This document shows positions 44,346 through 56,349 of a DNA stretch of 64,000 nt, one piece after another; position 1 is the stretch's first letter, and the number at the start of each line of letters is the position of its first letter. The notes beneath the pieces are model-generated. The model saw only the letters and a list, made by a program, of their open reading frames with translations. It made no database searches and was not told where the DNA came from. The stretch is taken from contig JASANE010026819.1 in assembly GCA_030248225.1 (NCBI GenBank), positions 1-64,000 of the forward strand, written 5' to 3'. Made by a program: the position numbers and the translations under genes. Origin of the DNA: Trileptium ribeirensis (Eukaryota; Nematoda; Enoplea; Enoplida; Thoracostomopsidae).

Positions 44346-45290
44346 TAAACAACCCGACCAATAAATTGTTTCATGGTTAGCAAAAGAAAATTTAAACTGT
44401 TGGGCGTTTAAAATAGAAGATGGATATTCCTGCCCACATTTTCTTCTAAAGTCTTGTAAATGTATCATTCAACTTTACTTTGTCTGCAAAACGATTCATG
44501 CTATTACTACGGATCACTTACTTCGGATATAGAAAGCATTCAAATTATGAACTAAATGAAGCGTAAGGGTGCATGTTATATGTTTAGACACTTAACGATT
44601 TAATCTTAGGCTAGTCGAATGTTATATAACAATCGTACCTTAAACTTGGGTTAAAATTTAGGATTAAGAATACGCAACTTGCATATAGCTTATGCACGAA
44701 TGAACTTAACATGATCCCACCAAACTTTCAATTGAGCCATTTACCATAAATATTGTTACGGAACGCTTTACGGTCAAACGTGACTGAGCTCGGCACAAAA
44801 CTAGTCGCAAATACACTAGTCTAGTTGAAAGAAATCTAGTTATTTTATGTTCCCGATAATTCAATGAAAATTACTTGATTTTTTGCTGACAAAAACTTAT
44901 TGAATTTGAACTAAAGAACTTTTTTTCGCGGACACAGAAAGACGCATACTGCAGAATCAATTTCGTTAAAGCGTCACTGTTATATATTAAATTTGTTCGC
45001 GAACAGATTCATTCTTTTCCTAACACAATGCGCCCGTTATTAGAGAACCGTTGTTTCACAAATCAAAAATCGACATAGATAATTTGGAACACAAAGTGTT
45101 TTGATACATGGTTTTGGTTTCGTCCGACGAAAAACCGATAAAAATGAAAAATAATAATTTTCATAATACTTTTCGGACTGGTAGTTGGATTATTACAAAA
45201 TAGGATGGATGGCAGGTCACATCAATTTTTGAATCTCAGCTTGACACAATTATTATAAAGAAAGACCGCCTGTCAGGTGCGAAAATATTG
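44346..45290. other. Tract with MITE family 2 remains
   Basis: TGTTCGCGAACA lies at 44994-45005 and the CAAAATAGGAT terminal word at about 45197, suggesting a damaged family 2 element. No gene seen. Confidence 0.35.
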
Positions 45291-45945
45291 CATTATGGGT
45301 TAAAATATAGAACGTAGAGCGTTGAGAACGGCCATATGGCTTGCTTTTGTCAATATTGAATGCTACATCTGTTTCAGTTGTACATCAGAGGGTTAAAATA
45401 TAGAAGGTAGAGCGTTGAGAACGGCCATATGGCTTGCTTTTGTCAATATTGAATGCTACATCTGTTTCAGTTGTACATCAGAGGGTTAAAATATAGAACG
45501 TAGAGCGTTGAGAACGGCCATATGGCTTGCTTTTGTCAATATTGAATGCTACATCTGTTTCAGTTGTACATCAGAGGGTTAAAATATAGAACGTAGAGCG
45601 TTGAGAACGGCCATATGGCCTGCTTTTGTCAATATTGAATGCTACATCTGTTTCAGTTGTACATCAGAGGGTTAAAATATAGAACGTAGAGCGTTGAGAA
45701 CGGCCATATGGCTTGTTTTTATCAATATTGAATGCTACATCTGTTTCAGTTGTACATCAGAGGGTTAAAATATAGAACATAAAGACATTGAGAACGGCCA
45801 TTTGGCTTGCTTTTGTCAATACTTGAATGCTACATTTGTTTCTGTTGTACATCAGAGGGTTAAAATATAGAACGTAGAGCGTTGAGAACGGCCATATGGC
45901 TTGCTTTTGTCAATATTGAATGCTACATCTGTTTCAGTTGTACAT
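45291..45945. repeat. Tandem array, about 92-bp unit, 7 copies
   Basis: The unit runs from GGGTTAAAATATAGAACGTA to CAGTTGTACATCAGA. Mirrored with 7 copies at 56932-57585. Confidence 0.9.
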
Positions 45946-45997
45946 GAGAATTACCATTCTTGGTTACATTCTATCAATTAAATACTTTCAACAAATG

Positions 45998-46345
45998 AAT
46001 AGATGCTCGAGCTGAGGTTCCGGGGGGGGCAGCTGGTTTTCGAGGGTGGGCGGCCTTTAGCGTCCCAGCTGGGGTCAGCCTGCCGGCGGGGCAAGGGGAA
46101 GCGGGGTGTGAGGGCAAATGACAACATTTTTAAAAGTTTATAATGTTCCCCAATTTTGCTTATTTTTTTACAATTTTCACTAATTATCACTATTTTTTCT
46201 TAAAATGTTACCTATTTTGTGCCTATTTGTGATTACTTGCGTCTTCAGCCACTGTGGCTGGGTCAGGTCACCTGCCAGGAAGTTGGCGCTCTGCTCCAAG
46301 AGGGAGTGGTTCCGATGGCTCAGGCGTAAACTCACATGCCCTATC
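45998..46345. other. GC-rich inserts 3 and 4 with a candidate leader frame
   Basis: Two GC-rich blocks (about 45998-46110 and 46245-46350). Between them an ATG at 46205 begins MLPILCLFVITCVFS, which looks like a signal peptide and could be the first exon of gene B, but I find no convincing donor in a fitting phase. Confidence 0.25.
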
Positions 46346-46568
46346 AGCATGTATGAACATAATAGCACCTGTATATACATACACAAATGATGCTAATTCG
46401 TCTGTTCACAAAATCGAAGTAGGTACCGAGGTTTAAGATAAAGCAAAGCAAAAAGGCAAAAGAGCAGGACTAGCGCAGTGAACTGATTGAAATTCATTTC
46501 TCGAAAAATTTCAGAGGAAACGGTTATTTCTCAAATTAACAAATAATATTTGTATTTATTATTTTTAG

Positions 46569-48987
46569 CATAAAAGAATTAGAAAACAAGTTGTCTTTAT
46601 CGCTCGACCAAATCGAGAAGTGCTTCAATTTGGTTCGCGAAATTGGGCTTTTTAGTAACATCGACGACGAAGAAGCTCGAAAAACGGCGATGGCAGAAGC
46701 TGCTACTAGAATAGGTTAGTTCAACGTAAATTTTCCAATCAATGGCCGCACAAAACCCATCTTTACTTACTGCAGAAGTACCAATGTAGGCAGAAATTAC
46801 TTGTCTCTGACGTACAAATAATGTTTTTGCTAACTTTTGTTTACCAACAGCCCATTCAATACGCCTGGCTGTCATATCACTTACTAGCACGCAAAAGAAA
46901 CGTACATGCAAAATATTACTAGTGAAGCTCGCTTGCAAGCCAGAATTCGAGTGGTGAGAACACTCCCCGAAGTCTGTTGTAGAAAGCACACACAAACAAA
47001 GCCTACACACAGTACGCAGGTGCAGCATTATATAAACCGTGAGTGATGAGTCATAGTTACGCCCGCCTCTTTTGATAGCCAACGTATGCAGTAGACAAAA
47101 CGTCATACAACGAGTACAAAAGAAATGAACTAACAATTTAATAATTCAATAAAACCCTAAATTGACCGTGAAAAGAACGTTAAAGAGTTCAAACCGACAC
47201 TTGAGAAAAATCTCATTTTTCATACCAAGTATGAAGCAGAAGTGTGAAAAATATTTGCCACGCAAAACACCATATTTTTGACACTCGAAATGAGCTTGTT
47301 GGCAAGGAAAACCCCATATAAGACACTAAAAGCAAGAAAAAACACACTTTTAGGTGCATTTCCCACGACTTTTCACCAAATATGAAATTTGGCGCCAACT
47401 ATAAGCTTATAGACTCCAGATTGGGAAGTAGTTGAAAAACTTGTTATATATCATTGGAAAGCCCTGCTACATGGAATAGGCCTATTAGTTTGCAGATACT
47501 TTACTTATTGAGAAAAGTCGCAAAAACTGGAGGGGGTGCCCGAAAAATGGGCCAAAATTATGTCATTTTGCCCCATAACTTTTCCCACGAGAAAAAATTA
47601 AAAAATCGGGCTCCGTCACTATACTTAAATCGACCATTGCTTTTCGAATGAGCTATCTTGCATCAAAGTCCGCCCAACCGTTATCGAGATCCAGGTACCA
47701 CAGACACACAGACACACACAGACAGGACCTCCTCAACACCCCTCCAGAGCCAAAATTGAAAAATTCTCGTTCCACTCGAATTCAATTAGCGAATAGAAAT
47801 TGCGTCAGGGCAAGACACAGTTATATTATCCTGATTAGTTAAAACAAGAGTGCGTTAAAGAAAAGTATGACACTTCCCTGCACTGTAAACGTTAGGCTGT
47901 GTTTGATGACGCGCGGGTTTTCGGTCTTTTATAAGCACCTACCGGATATAACGGAACCCCTAAAAATTGGGGGTGGGTCGGGGTCAGGCCGAAACCGCAT
48001 AGGTCATCAAACACTGATTAACATTAGTGTGCAGACAAATGTCATACTCTTCTCTAATGAAGTCTTGGTTAAACCAAGACTGATGCTATTCTCGAATCTG
48101 CTGACGAATGGACACTCTTTATCTTTGCCTTGTAAATTATCTCGGTATATCGCGGTCGTTTTCCAACTCACCCGCATTGTCGGTAGTATAAATAAATAAA
48201 TACCCAGCTAGGCTTTTTGACAACCAAATCGAGACTACGGCATGTTATTGATCATCAAATTCAGACCCAGCCACGTTATTGGTGAATAAATTCATACCCC
48301 GCTATGTTCTTGAACTCTAAATTCAGTCCTGCCATGTTGTTGGACCACACAGTTCAAATAAACGCCATGTTCTCGACCACAAAATCCAGATCCTTCAGAA
48401 AGTAATTTTACTAAAAAAAGTAGATGTACGTTAAACATTTTAATATAGTCCTGCCATGTTGTTGGACCACACAGTTCAAATAAACGCCATGTTCTCGACC
48501 ACAAATTCCGGATCCTTCAGAAAGTAATTTTACTAAAAAAAGTAGATGTACGTTAAACATTTTAATATAGTCCTGCCATGTTGTTGGACCACACAGTTCA
48601 AATAAACGCCATGTTCTCGACCACAAAATCCAGATCCTTCAGAAAGTAATTTTACTAAAAAAAGTAGATGTACGTTAAACATTTTAATATAGTCCTGCCA
48701 TGTTGTTGGACCACACAGTTCAAATAAACGCCATGTTCTCGACCACAAAATCCGGATCCTTCAGAAAGTAATTTTACTAAAAAAAGTAGATGTACGTTAA
48801 ACATTAAATATTACGACTTAGTAAAATGTACAGTTGACGCAGCGGTGTAATTTCTTTCATTTCAGGTATATCAGAAGACGATATGACACAGTGCAGCTCA
48901 TGGTACAGTCAACTAGAAAGTCCCGTTGGTGAACTGAAGAATGTTGGTGAAAAAATTGTCGAGGGTTTGAAGTCGCTCGGAAACTGA
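46569..48987 (+). CDS. Gene B: paralogue of gene A, last two exons
   Basis: Exon 46569-46714 (after TTTTTAG) encodes IKELENKLSLSLDQIEKCF and ends in phase 1 at a GTTAGT donor. Exon 48866-48987 (after TTTCAG) encodes GISEDDMTQCSSWYSQLE to SLGN and the stop. Lengths, phases and both Cys match gene A exons 3 and 4 (DQVEKCF and DDVEECKVWY), but the sequence is otherwise quite diverged, so the tandem duplication is old. The incoming phase of the first exon is 2, as in gene A, so upstream leader exons must exist; 46205 is a weak candidate. Product: a small acidic helical protein, presumably secreted. The 2.15-kb intron carries transposon remains and a 122-bp array. Confidence 0.6.
46715..48300. other. 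Gene B intron with transposon remains
   Basis: A long minus-strand frame (46597-47136) overlaps the exon antisense and is not convincing as a gene. 47690-47730 is an ACAGACACACAGAC-type simple repeat following a conserved GAGATCCAGGTACC block. Confidence 0.35.
48300..48805. repeat. Tandem array, 122-bp unit, about 4 copies
   Basis: The unit contains TCCTGCCATGTTGTTGGACC and AAAAAAGTAGATGTACGTTA. Mirrored at 54072-54580. Confidence 0.9.
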
Positions 48988-49043
48988 AAAACAATATTTA
49001 TCACAGCAAAAATATTCCTTTTCTTATGGATATAAGGACTATA

Positions 49044-49472
49044 ATGCGTGACTAAACTAAACTTGCGCCCACTAACTATCGTATTTTGTGAAACATGATG
49101 TCGAATCCACATCCATTGCTAGCGAACAAGTAAGAAATGGAAATCGATTCATTGCTACTCCAGAAGTAGTGATTGGCAATCGGCCAATAACAGTTCTACG
49201 ACAATTATCAGTTTTCACTTAGGATCCGTCTCTGTTCGAGAACAAATTCAATGTAAATACGACGGCATTAACGAAAGGGTCCTGTATTTTGTCACTATGT
49301 TCGCGAACATAACCCTTGGTAATTCAAAAGCGATAAAATTTCGTTCAAAAACAATTTTAATGTTCGCGAACAGAAAACAGTAAATTTTTGCTGGAGTTAA
49401 TAGAGTTCGGTAACACAATTTTTTCCAAATAACAAAATAGGATAGTGAGCGGGTGTAGGTTTACTCACGCAT
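49044..49472. mobile_element. MITE family 2, complete copy
   Basis: Terminal inverted repeats: left TGCGTGACTAAAC ... TATCGTATTTTGT, right complement TGCGTGAGTAAAC ... TATCCTATTTTGT. Two TGTTCGCGAACA palindromes lie at 49298 and 49361. Mirrored at 53402-53838. Confidence 0.7.
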
Positions 49473-50039
49473 AGCTGACCTATTTTAAGATTACTAGATT
49501 ATGTATGATATCGAAACTTCTACATTTTATGCGTTTACGATAGAAACATAGTAAAACAGTACGCTTCAGATACCGAACACAGGTAGTTTCTCAGACATCA
49601 AATAGATTTATATAGTAAAATTTTACCTACAGTTTACTAAATATTCCTTTTTATGGGTACAAATTACTATAATTGACATATTTTATGATTACTGCTAGAT
49701 TATGTATGATAGTGAAATTTCTACATTTTTTTGCATTTACTATAGAAACATAGTAAAACAGTACACTTCAGATACCGCACATAGGTGGTTTCTCGGACAT
49801 AAAATAAAATTTATGTATAGTCAATTTTACTTACAGTTTACTAAACTTATATTACAAATATGTTGTTAACAGCGATAGTTTTCCACAAATAGGGAAATTT
49901 AAAATAGAGAAAATGACAGTTTAAAAAGCAACACTTGAAAGTGATTGAACAAAACTCCTATAAGATATAAAAAGTAGCATCAATGAATTGAGCCAAAATT
50001 TTTATTTGAAATCACTAATCCGTTGCTCGATCTTGTTTG
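49473..50039. other. Spacer with a short duplicated segment
   Basis: Two diverged copies of a segment of about 185 bp (from about 49480 and 49680) share GAAACATAGTAAAACAGTAC. No gene. Confidence 0.5.
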
Positions 50040-51595
50040 CAAGCATGTCTTTTTTCCAAGTAATGTCGCTCTAAATCTAAAATTGTTTTCGCATGTCTTT
50101 TTTCCAATTAATGTCGCTCTAAATCTAAAATTGTTTTCCCATGTCTTTTTTCCAATCAATGTCGCTCTAAAGCTAAAATTGTGTTCGCATGTCTTTTTTT
50201 CCAATCAATGTCGCTCTAAATCAAAAATTGTTTTCGCATGTCTTTTTTCCAATCAATGTTGCTCTGAATCTAAAATTGTTTTCGCATGTCTTTTTTCCAA
50301 TCAATGTCGCTCTAAATCTAAAATTGTTTTCGCATGTCTTTTTTCCAATCAATGTCGTTCTAAATCTAAAATTGTTTTCGCATGTCTTTTTTCCAAGTAA
50401 TGTCGCTCTAAATCTAAAATTGTTTTCGCATGTCTTTTTTCCAATTAATGTCGCTCTAAATCTAAAATTGTTTTCCCATGTCTTTTTTCCAATCAATGTC
50501 GCTCTAAAGCTAAAATTGTGTTCGCATGTCTTTTTTTCCAATCAATGTCGCTCTAAATCAAAAATTGTTTTCGCATGTCTTTTTTCCAATCAATGTTGCT
50601 CTAAATCTAAAATTGTTTTCGCATGTCTTTTTTCCAATCAATGTCGCTCTAAATCTAAAATTGTTTTCGCATGTCTTTTTTCCAATCAATGTCGCTCTAA
50701 CTGTAAAATTGTTTTCGCATGTCTTTTTTCCAATCAATATCGCTCTAAATCTAAAATTGTTTTCGCATGTCTTTTTTCCAATCAATGTCGCTCTAAATCT
50801 AAAATTGTTTTCGCATGTCTTTTTTCCAATCAATGTCGCTCTAAATCTAAAATTGTTTTCTCATGTCTTTTTTCCAATCAATGTCGCTCTACATCTAAAA
50901 GTATTTTCGCATGTCTTTTTTCCAATCAATGTCGCTCTAAATCTAAAATTGTTTTCGCATGTCTTTTTCCAATCAATGTCGCTCTAAATCTAAAATTGTT
51001 TTCGCATGTCTTTTTTCCAATTAATGTCGCTCTAAATCTAAAATTGTTTTCGCATGTCTTTTTTCCAATCAATGTCGCTCTAAATCTAAAATTGTTTTCG
51101 CATGTCTTTTTCCAATCAATATCGCTCTAAATCTAAAATTGTTTTCTCATGTCTTTTTTCCAATCAATGTCGCTCTAAATCAAAAATTGTTTTCGCATGT
51201 CTTTTTTCCAATCAATGTCGCTCTAAATCTAAAATTGTTTTCTCATGTCTTTTTTCCAATCAATGTCGCTCTAAATCTAAAATTGTTTTCGCATGTCTTT
51301 TTTTCCAATTAATGTCGCTCTAAATCTAAAATTGTTTTCGCCTGTCTTTTTTTCCAATCAAAGTCGCTCTAAATCTAAAATTGTTCTCGCATGTCTTTTT
51401 TCCAATCAATGTCGCTCTAAATTTAAAATTGTTTTCGCATGTGTTTTTACAATCAATGTCGCTCTAAATCTAAAATTGTTTTCGCATGTCTTTTTTCCAA
51501 TCAATGTCGTTCTAAATCTAAAATTGTTTTCGCATGTCTTTTTTCCAATCAATATCGCTCTAAATCTAAAATTGTTTTCGCATGTCTTTTTTCCA
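50040..51595. repeat. 48-bp minisatellite, about 32 copies (left arm)
   Basis: The unit is CATGTCTTTTTTCCAATCAA plus 28 bases ending TTGTTTTCG. Because 48 is divisible by three, it gives long open frames (up to 313 codons) with a 16-residue period, HVFFPINVALNLKLFS. There is no promoter or non-repeat coding part, so I treat them as repeat products. Confidence 0.95.
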
Positions 51596-52161
51596 ATAGA
51601 TTAGGAAGAACGGTTTTTTTATCGCGTAAATGAAATTTTAATTTTGCTGTGGTAAATATTTGTCGAATATAACCGCTTTCGATTTATTTAGATATCATAA
51701 AAGTTCTATTGGAGAGACTGAAAAGATTCATGAGAGATCATACATTGTACCGGGCGATATCCGAACCCGGGCCTTAACCTTGCAAGACTATCAGTCTCAG
51801 ATCAACTAGATTCAACTCTCGTTGCACTAGGCTACTTACACTAGCGCGGGTTTACATCACTGCCCTACGAAGTCGCATAGCGAAGGGTGCACAATTGCAG
51901 TTGTATTAAGAAACCTTGCGTAGGGGTCTAAATATGGTCGGCAGGAATGAAAGATTTTGTCGTTGTACACAAAAACATGAAGTACAACAAACATGACGGT
52001 ATAGTGCTGCATGAGCCCGGCGGCATATACCTACGACAGAGGCAAAAGGGCTTGCTTATATAAGCAAGATTATGTAAATCAGCTATTGTCCGACTGGTTT
52101 TAGTTTCTTTGATTCCACGTTCCCCGAAATGAGTAGCAATAGTCGAAATGACGTGGCGTCG
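51596..52161. other. Unique spacer at the centre of the inverted duplication
   Basis: The only stretch between the arms without a mirror copy. It contains the tRNA-like segment on the minus strand and no gene. Confidence 0.7.
51745..51835 (-). other. tRNA-like segment, possible SINE head
   Basis: On the minus strand an A-box-like TAGCCTAGTGC is followed about 55 bases later by a B-box-like GGGTTCGGATATCGCCCGG. Spacing and loop do not give a clean cloverleaf, so a tRNA-derived SINE or pseudogene is likelier than a working tRNA. Confidence 0.3.
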
Positions 52162-52845
52162 AGAGTTAATTGGAAAAAAAGACATGCGAAAACAATTTTA
52201 GATTTAGAGCGACATTGATTGGAAAAAAGACATGAGAAAACAATTTTATCTCTAGAGCGACATTGATTGGAAAAAAGACATGCGAAAACAATTTTTGATT
52301 TAGAGCGACATTGATTGGAAAAAAGACATGAGAAAACAATTTTAGATTTAGAGCGACATTGATTGGAAAAAGACATGGGAAAACAATTTTAGATTTAGAG
52401 CGACATTGATTGGAAAAAAGACATGCGAAAACAATTTTAGATTTAGAGCGACATTAATTGGAAAAAAAGACATGCGAAAACAATTTTAGATTTAGAGCGA
52501 CATTGATTGGAAAAAAGAGCATGCGAAAACAATTTTAGAGTGGAAAAAAAGACATGTTAGAGCAACATTGATTGGAAAAAAGACATGCGAGAACAATTTT
52601 TGATTTAGAGCAACATTGATTGAAAAAACACAAGTAAAAAAAATGCGAAAACAATTTTTGATTTAGAGCAACATTAATTGGAAAAAAGAACATGCGAACA
52701 CAATTTTTAGCTTTAGAGCGACATTGATTGGAAAAAAGACATGGGAAAACAATTTTAGATTTTAGAGCGACATTAGATTGGAAAAAAGACATGCGAAAAC
52801 AATTTTTAGATTTAGAGCGACATTACTTGGAAAAAAGACATGCTT
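52162..52845. repeat. 48-bp minisatellite, about 14 copies (right arm, inverted)
   Basis: Same unit as 50040-51595 in reverse, with fewer copies and more small insertions and deletions, especially at 52530-52680. Confidence 0.95.
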
Positions 52846-53401
52846 GCAAACAATCAACCACCGGATTAGTGATTTCAAATAAAAATTTTGGCTCAATTCA
52901 TTGATGCTACTTTTTATCTTATGGGGTTTTGTTCAATCACTTTCAAGTGTTGCTTTTTAAACTGTCATTTTCTCTATTTTAAATTTCCCTATTTGTGGAA
53001 AACTATCGCTGTTAACAACATATTTGTAATATAAGTTTAGTAAACTGTAAGTAAAATTGACTATACATAAATTTTATTTTATGTCCAAACCACCTATGTG
53101 CGGTATCTGAAGTGTACTGTTTTACTATGTTTCTATAGTAAATGCAAAAAAATAGAATTTTCATTATCATACATAATCTAGCAGTAATCATAAAATATGT
53201 CAATTATAGTAATTTGTACCCGTAAAAAGGAATATTTAGTAAACTGTAGGTAAAATTTTACTATATAAATCTATTTGATGTCTGAGAAACTACCTGTGTT
53301 CGGTATCTGAAGCGTACTGTTTTACTATGTTTATATAGTAAACGCATAAAATGTAAAAGTTTTAATTTCATGCATAATCTAGTAATCTTAAAATAGATCA
53401 G
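52846..53401. other. Spacer, mirror of 49473-50039
   Basis: The same duplicated segment of about 185 bp in reverse. No gene. Confidence 0.5.
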
Positions 53402-53838
53402 CTATGCATATCAGAAAACCTACGCCGCGCTCACTATCCTATTTTGTTATTTGGAAAAAAGTAATATCCTACCGAACTCTATTAACTCCAGCAAAAATTT
53501 ACTGTTTTCTGTTCGCGAACATAAAAATTGTTTTTGAACGAAATTTTATGACTTTTGAATTACCAAGGGTTATGTTCGCGAACATAGTGACAAAATACAG
53601 ACCCTTTCGTTAATGCCGTCGTATTTACATTGAATTTGTTCTCGAACAGAGACAGGATCCTAAGTGAAAACTGATAATTGTCGTAGAACTGTTATTGGCC
53701 GATTGCCAATCACTACTTCTGGAGTAGCAATAAATCGATTTCCATTTCTTACTTGTTTGCTAGCAATGGATGTGGATTCAACATCATGTTTCACAAAATA
53801 CGATAGTTAGTGGGCGCAAGTTTAGTTTAGTCACGCAT
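53402..53838. mobile_element. MITE family 2, mirror copy
   Basis: Mirror of 49044-49472, with palindromes near 53511 and 53571. Confidence 0.7.
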
Positions 53839-53894
53839 TATAGTCCTTATATCCATAAGAAAAGGAATATTTTTGCTGTGATAAATATTGTTTT

Positions 53895-56311
53895 TCAGTT
53901 TCCGAGCGACTTCAAACCCTCGACAATTTTTTCACCAACATTCTTCAGTTCACCAACGGGACTTTCTAGTTGACTGTACCATGAGCTGCACTGTGTCATA
54001 TCGTCTTCTGATATACCTGAAATGAAAGAAATTACACCGCTGCGTCAACTGTACATTTTACTAAGTCGTAATATTTAATGTTTAACGTACATCTACTTTT
54101 TTTAGTAAAATTATTTTCTGAAGGATCCGGATTTTGTGGTCGAGAACATGGCGTTTATTTGAACTGTGTGGTCCAACAACATGGCAGGACTATATTAAAA
54201 TGTTTAACGTACATCTACTTTTTTTAGTAAAATTACTTTCTGAAGGATCTGGATTTTGTGGTCGAGAACATGGCGTTTATTTGAACTGTGTGGTCCAACA
54301 ACATGGCAGGACTATATTAAAATGTTTAACGTACATCTACTTTTTTAGTAAAATTACTTTCTGAAGGATCCGGAATTTGTGGTAGAGAACATGGCGTTTA
54401 TTTGAACTGTGTGGTCCGACAACATGGCAGGACTATATTAAAATGTTTAACGTACATCTACTTTTTTTAGTAAAATTACTTTCTGAAGGATCTGGATTTT
54501 GTGGTAGAGAACATGGCGTTTATTTGAACTGTGTGGTCCAACAACATGGCAGGACTGAATTTAAAGTTCAAGAACATAGCGGGGTATGAATTTATTCACC
54601 AATAACGTGGCTGGGTCTGAATTTGATGATCAATAACATGCCGTAGTCTCGATTTGGTTGTCAAAAAGCCTAGCTGGGTATTTATTTATTTATACTACCG
54701 ACAATGCGGGTGAGTTGGAAAACGACCGCGATATACCACGAGATAATTTACAAGGCAAAGATAAAGAGTGTCCATTCGTCAGCAGATTCGAGAATAGCAT
54801 CAGTCTTGGTTTAACCAAGACTTCATTAGAGAAGAGTATGACATTTGTCTGCACACTAATGTTAATCAGTGTTTGATGACCTATGCGGTTTCGGCCTGAC
54901 CCCGACCCACCCCCAATTTTTGGGGTTCCGTTATATCCGGTAGGTGCTTATAAAAGACCGACAACCCGCGCGTCATCAAACACAGCCTCACGTTTACAGT
55001 GCAGGGAAGTGTCATACTTTTCTTTAACGCACTCTTGTTTTAACTAATCAGGATAATATAACTGTGTCTTGCCCTGACGCAATTTCTATTCGCTAATTGA
55101 ATTCGAGTGGAACGAGAATTTTTCAATTTTGGCTCTGGAGGGGTGTTGAGGAGGTCCTGTCTGTGTGTGTCTGTGTGTCTGTGGTACCTGGATCTCGATA
55201 ACGGTTGGGCGGACTTTGATGCAAGATAGCTCGTTCGAAAAGCAATGGTCGATTTAAGTATAGTGACGGAGCCCGATTTTTTAATTTTTTCTCGTGGGAA
55301 AAGTTATGGGGCAAAATGACATAATTTTGGCCCATTTTTTTCGGCACCCCCTCCAGTTTTTGCGACTTTTCTCAATAAGTAAAGTATCTGCAAACTAATA
55401 GGCCTATTCCATGTAGCAGGGCTTTCCAATGATATATAACAAGTTTTTCAACTACTTCCCAATCTGGAGTCTATAAGCTTATAGTTGGCGCCAAATTTCA
55501 TATTTGGTGAAAAGTCGTGGGAAATGCACCTAAAAGTGTGTTTTTTCTTGCTTTTAGTGTCTTATATGGGGTTTTCCTTGCCAACAAGCTCATTTCGAGT
55601 GTCAAAAATATGGTGTTTTGCGTGGCAAATATTTTTCACACTTCTGCTTCATCTTGGTATGAAAAATGAGATTTTTCTCAAGTGTCGGTTTGAATTCTTT
55701 AACGTTTTTTCACGGTCAATTTAGGGTTTTATTGAATTATCAAATTGTTAGTTGATTGTTTTTGTACTCGTTGTACGATGTTTTGTCTACTGCATACGTT
55801 GGCTATCAAAAGGGGCGGGCGTAACTATGACACATCACTCACGGTTTACATAATGCTGCACCTGCGTACTGTGTTTAGGCTTTGTTTGTGTGTGCTTTCT
55901 ACAACAGACTTAGGGGATTGTTCTTACCACTCAAATTCTGGCTTCAAGCGAGCTTCACTAGTAATATTTTGCATGTACGTTTCTTTTGCGTGCTAGTAAG
56001 TGATATGACAGCCAGGCGTATTGAATGGGCTGTTGGTAAACAAAAGTTAGCAAAAACATTATTTGTACGTCAGAGACAAGTAATTTCTGCCTACATTGGT
56101 ACTTCTGCAGTAAGTAAAGATGGGTTTTGTGCGGCCATTGATTGGAAAATTTACGTTGAACTAACCTATTCTAGTAGCTTCTTCTGCCATCGCCGTTTTT
56201 CGAGCTTCTTCGTCGTCGATGTTACTAAAAAGCCCAATTTCGCGAACCAAATTGAAGCACTTCTCGATTTGGTCGAGCGATAAAGACAACTTGTTTTCTA
56301 ATTCTTTTATG
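53895..56311 (-). CDS. Gene B': inverted copy of gene B, last two exons
   Basis: Minus strand. Exon 56166-56311 (146 nt) and exon 53895-54016 (122 nt) have the same lengths and splice sites as gene B. The terminal exon looks identical. The other differs by a two-base change that turns one Ala of the AEAATRIG stretch into Glu. Frame and both Cys are kept, so the copy looks functional. Leader exons are unresolved, as in gene B. Confidence 0.6.
54072..54580. repeat. 122-bp tandem array, mirror copy
   Basis: About 4 units, mirror of 48300-48805, in the gene B' intron. Confidence 0.9.
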
Positions 56312-56349
56312 CTAAAAATAATAAATACAAATATTATTTGTTAATTTGA

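Larger units (their letters stand above)
38882..51595 (+). repeat. Left arm of a large inverted duplication
   Basis: The whole arm recurs as its reverse complement at 52162-64000. Paired landmarks sum to about 102881 (for example 40885 with 61996, 46714 with 56166, 48987 with 53895). The right arm runs to the window edge, so the outer limit is unknown. The arms differ at scattered bases and in tandem-array copy number. Confidence 0.95.

Noticed and set aside
46597..47136. Minus-strand frame of 179 codons overlapping gene B
   Set aside because: Part of it is the antisense of a well-supported exon, and the mirror copy has it only in pieces.
50023..51633. Open frame of 313 codons with a 16-residue hydrophobic repeat
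   Set aside because: The 48-bp unit is divisible by three and lacks stops in more than one frame on both strands, so length alone is no evidence of a gene.
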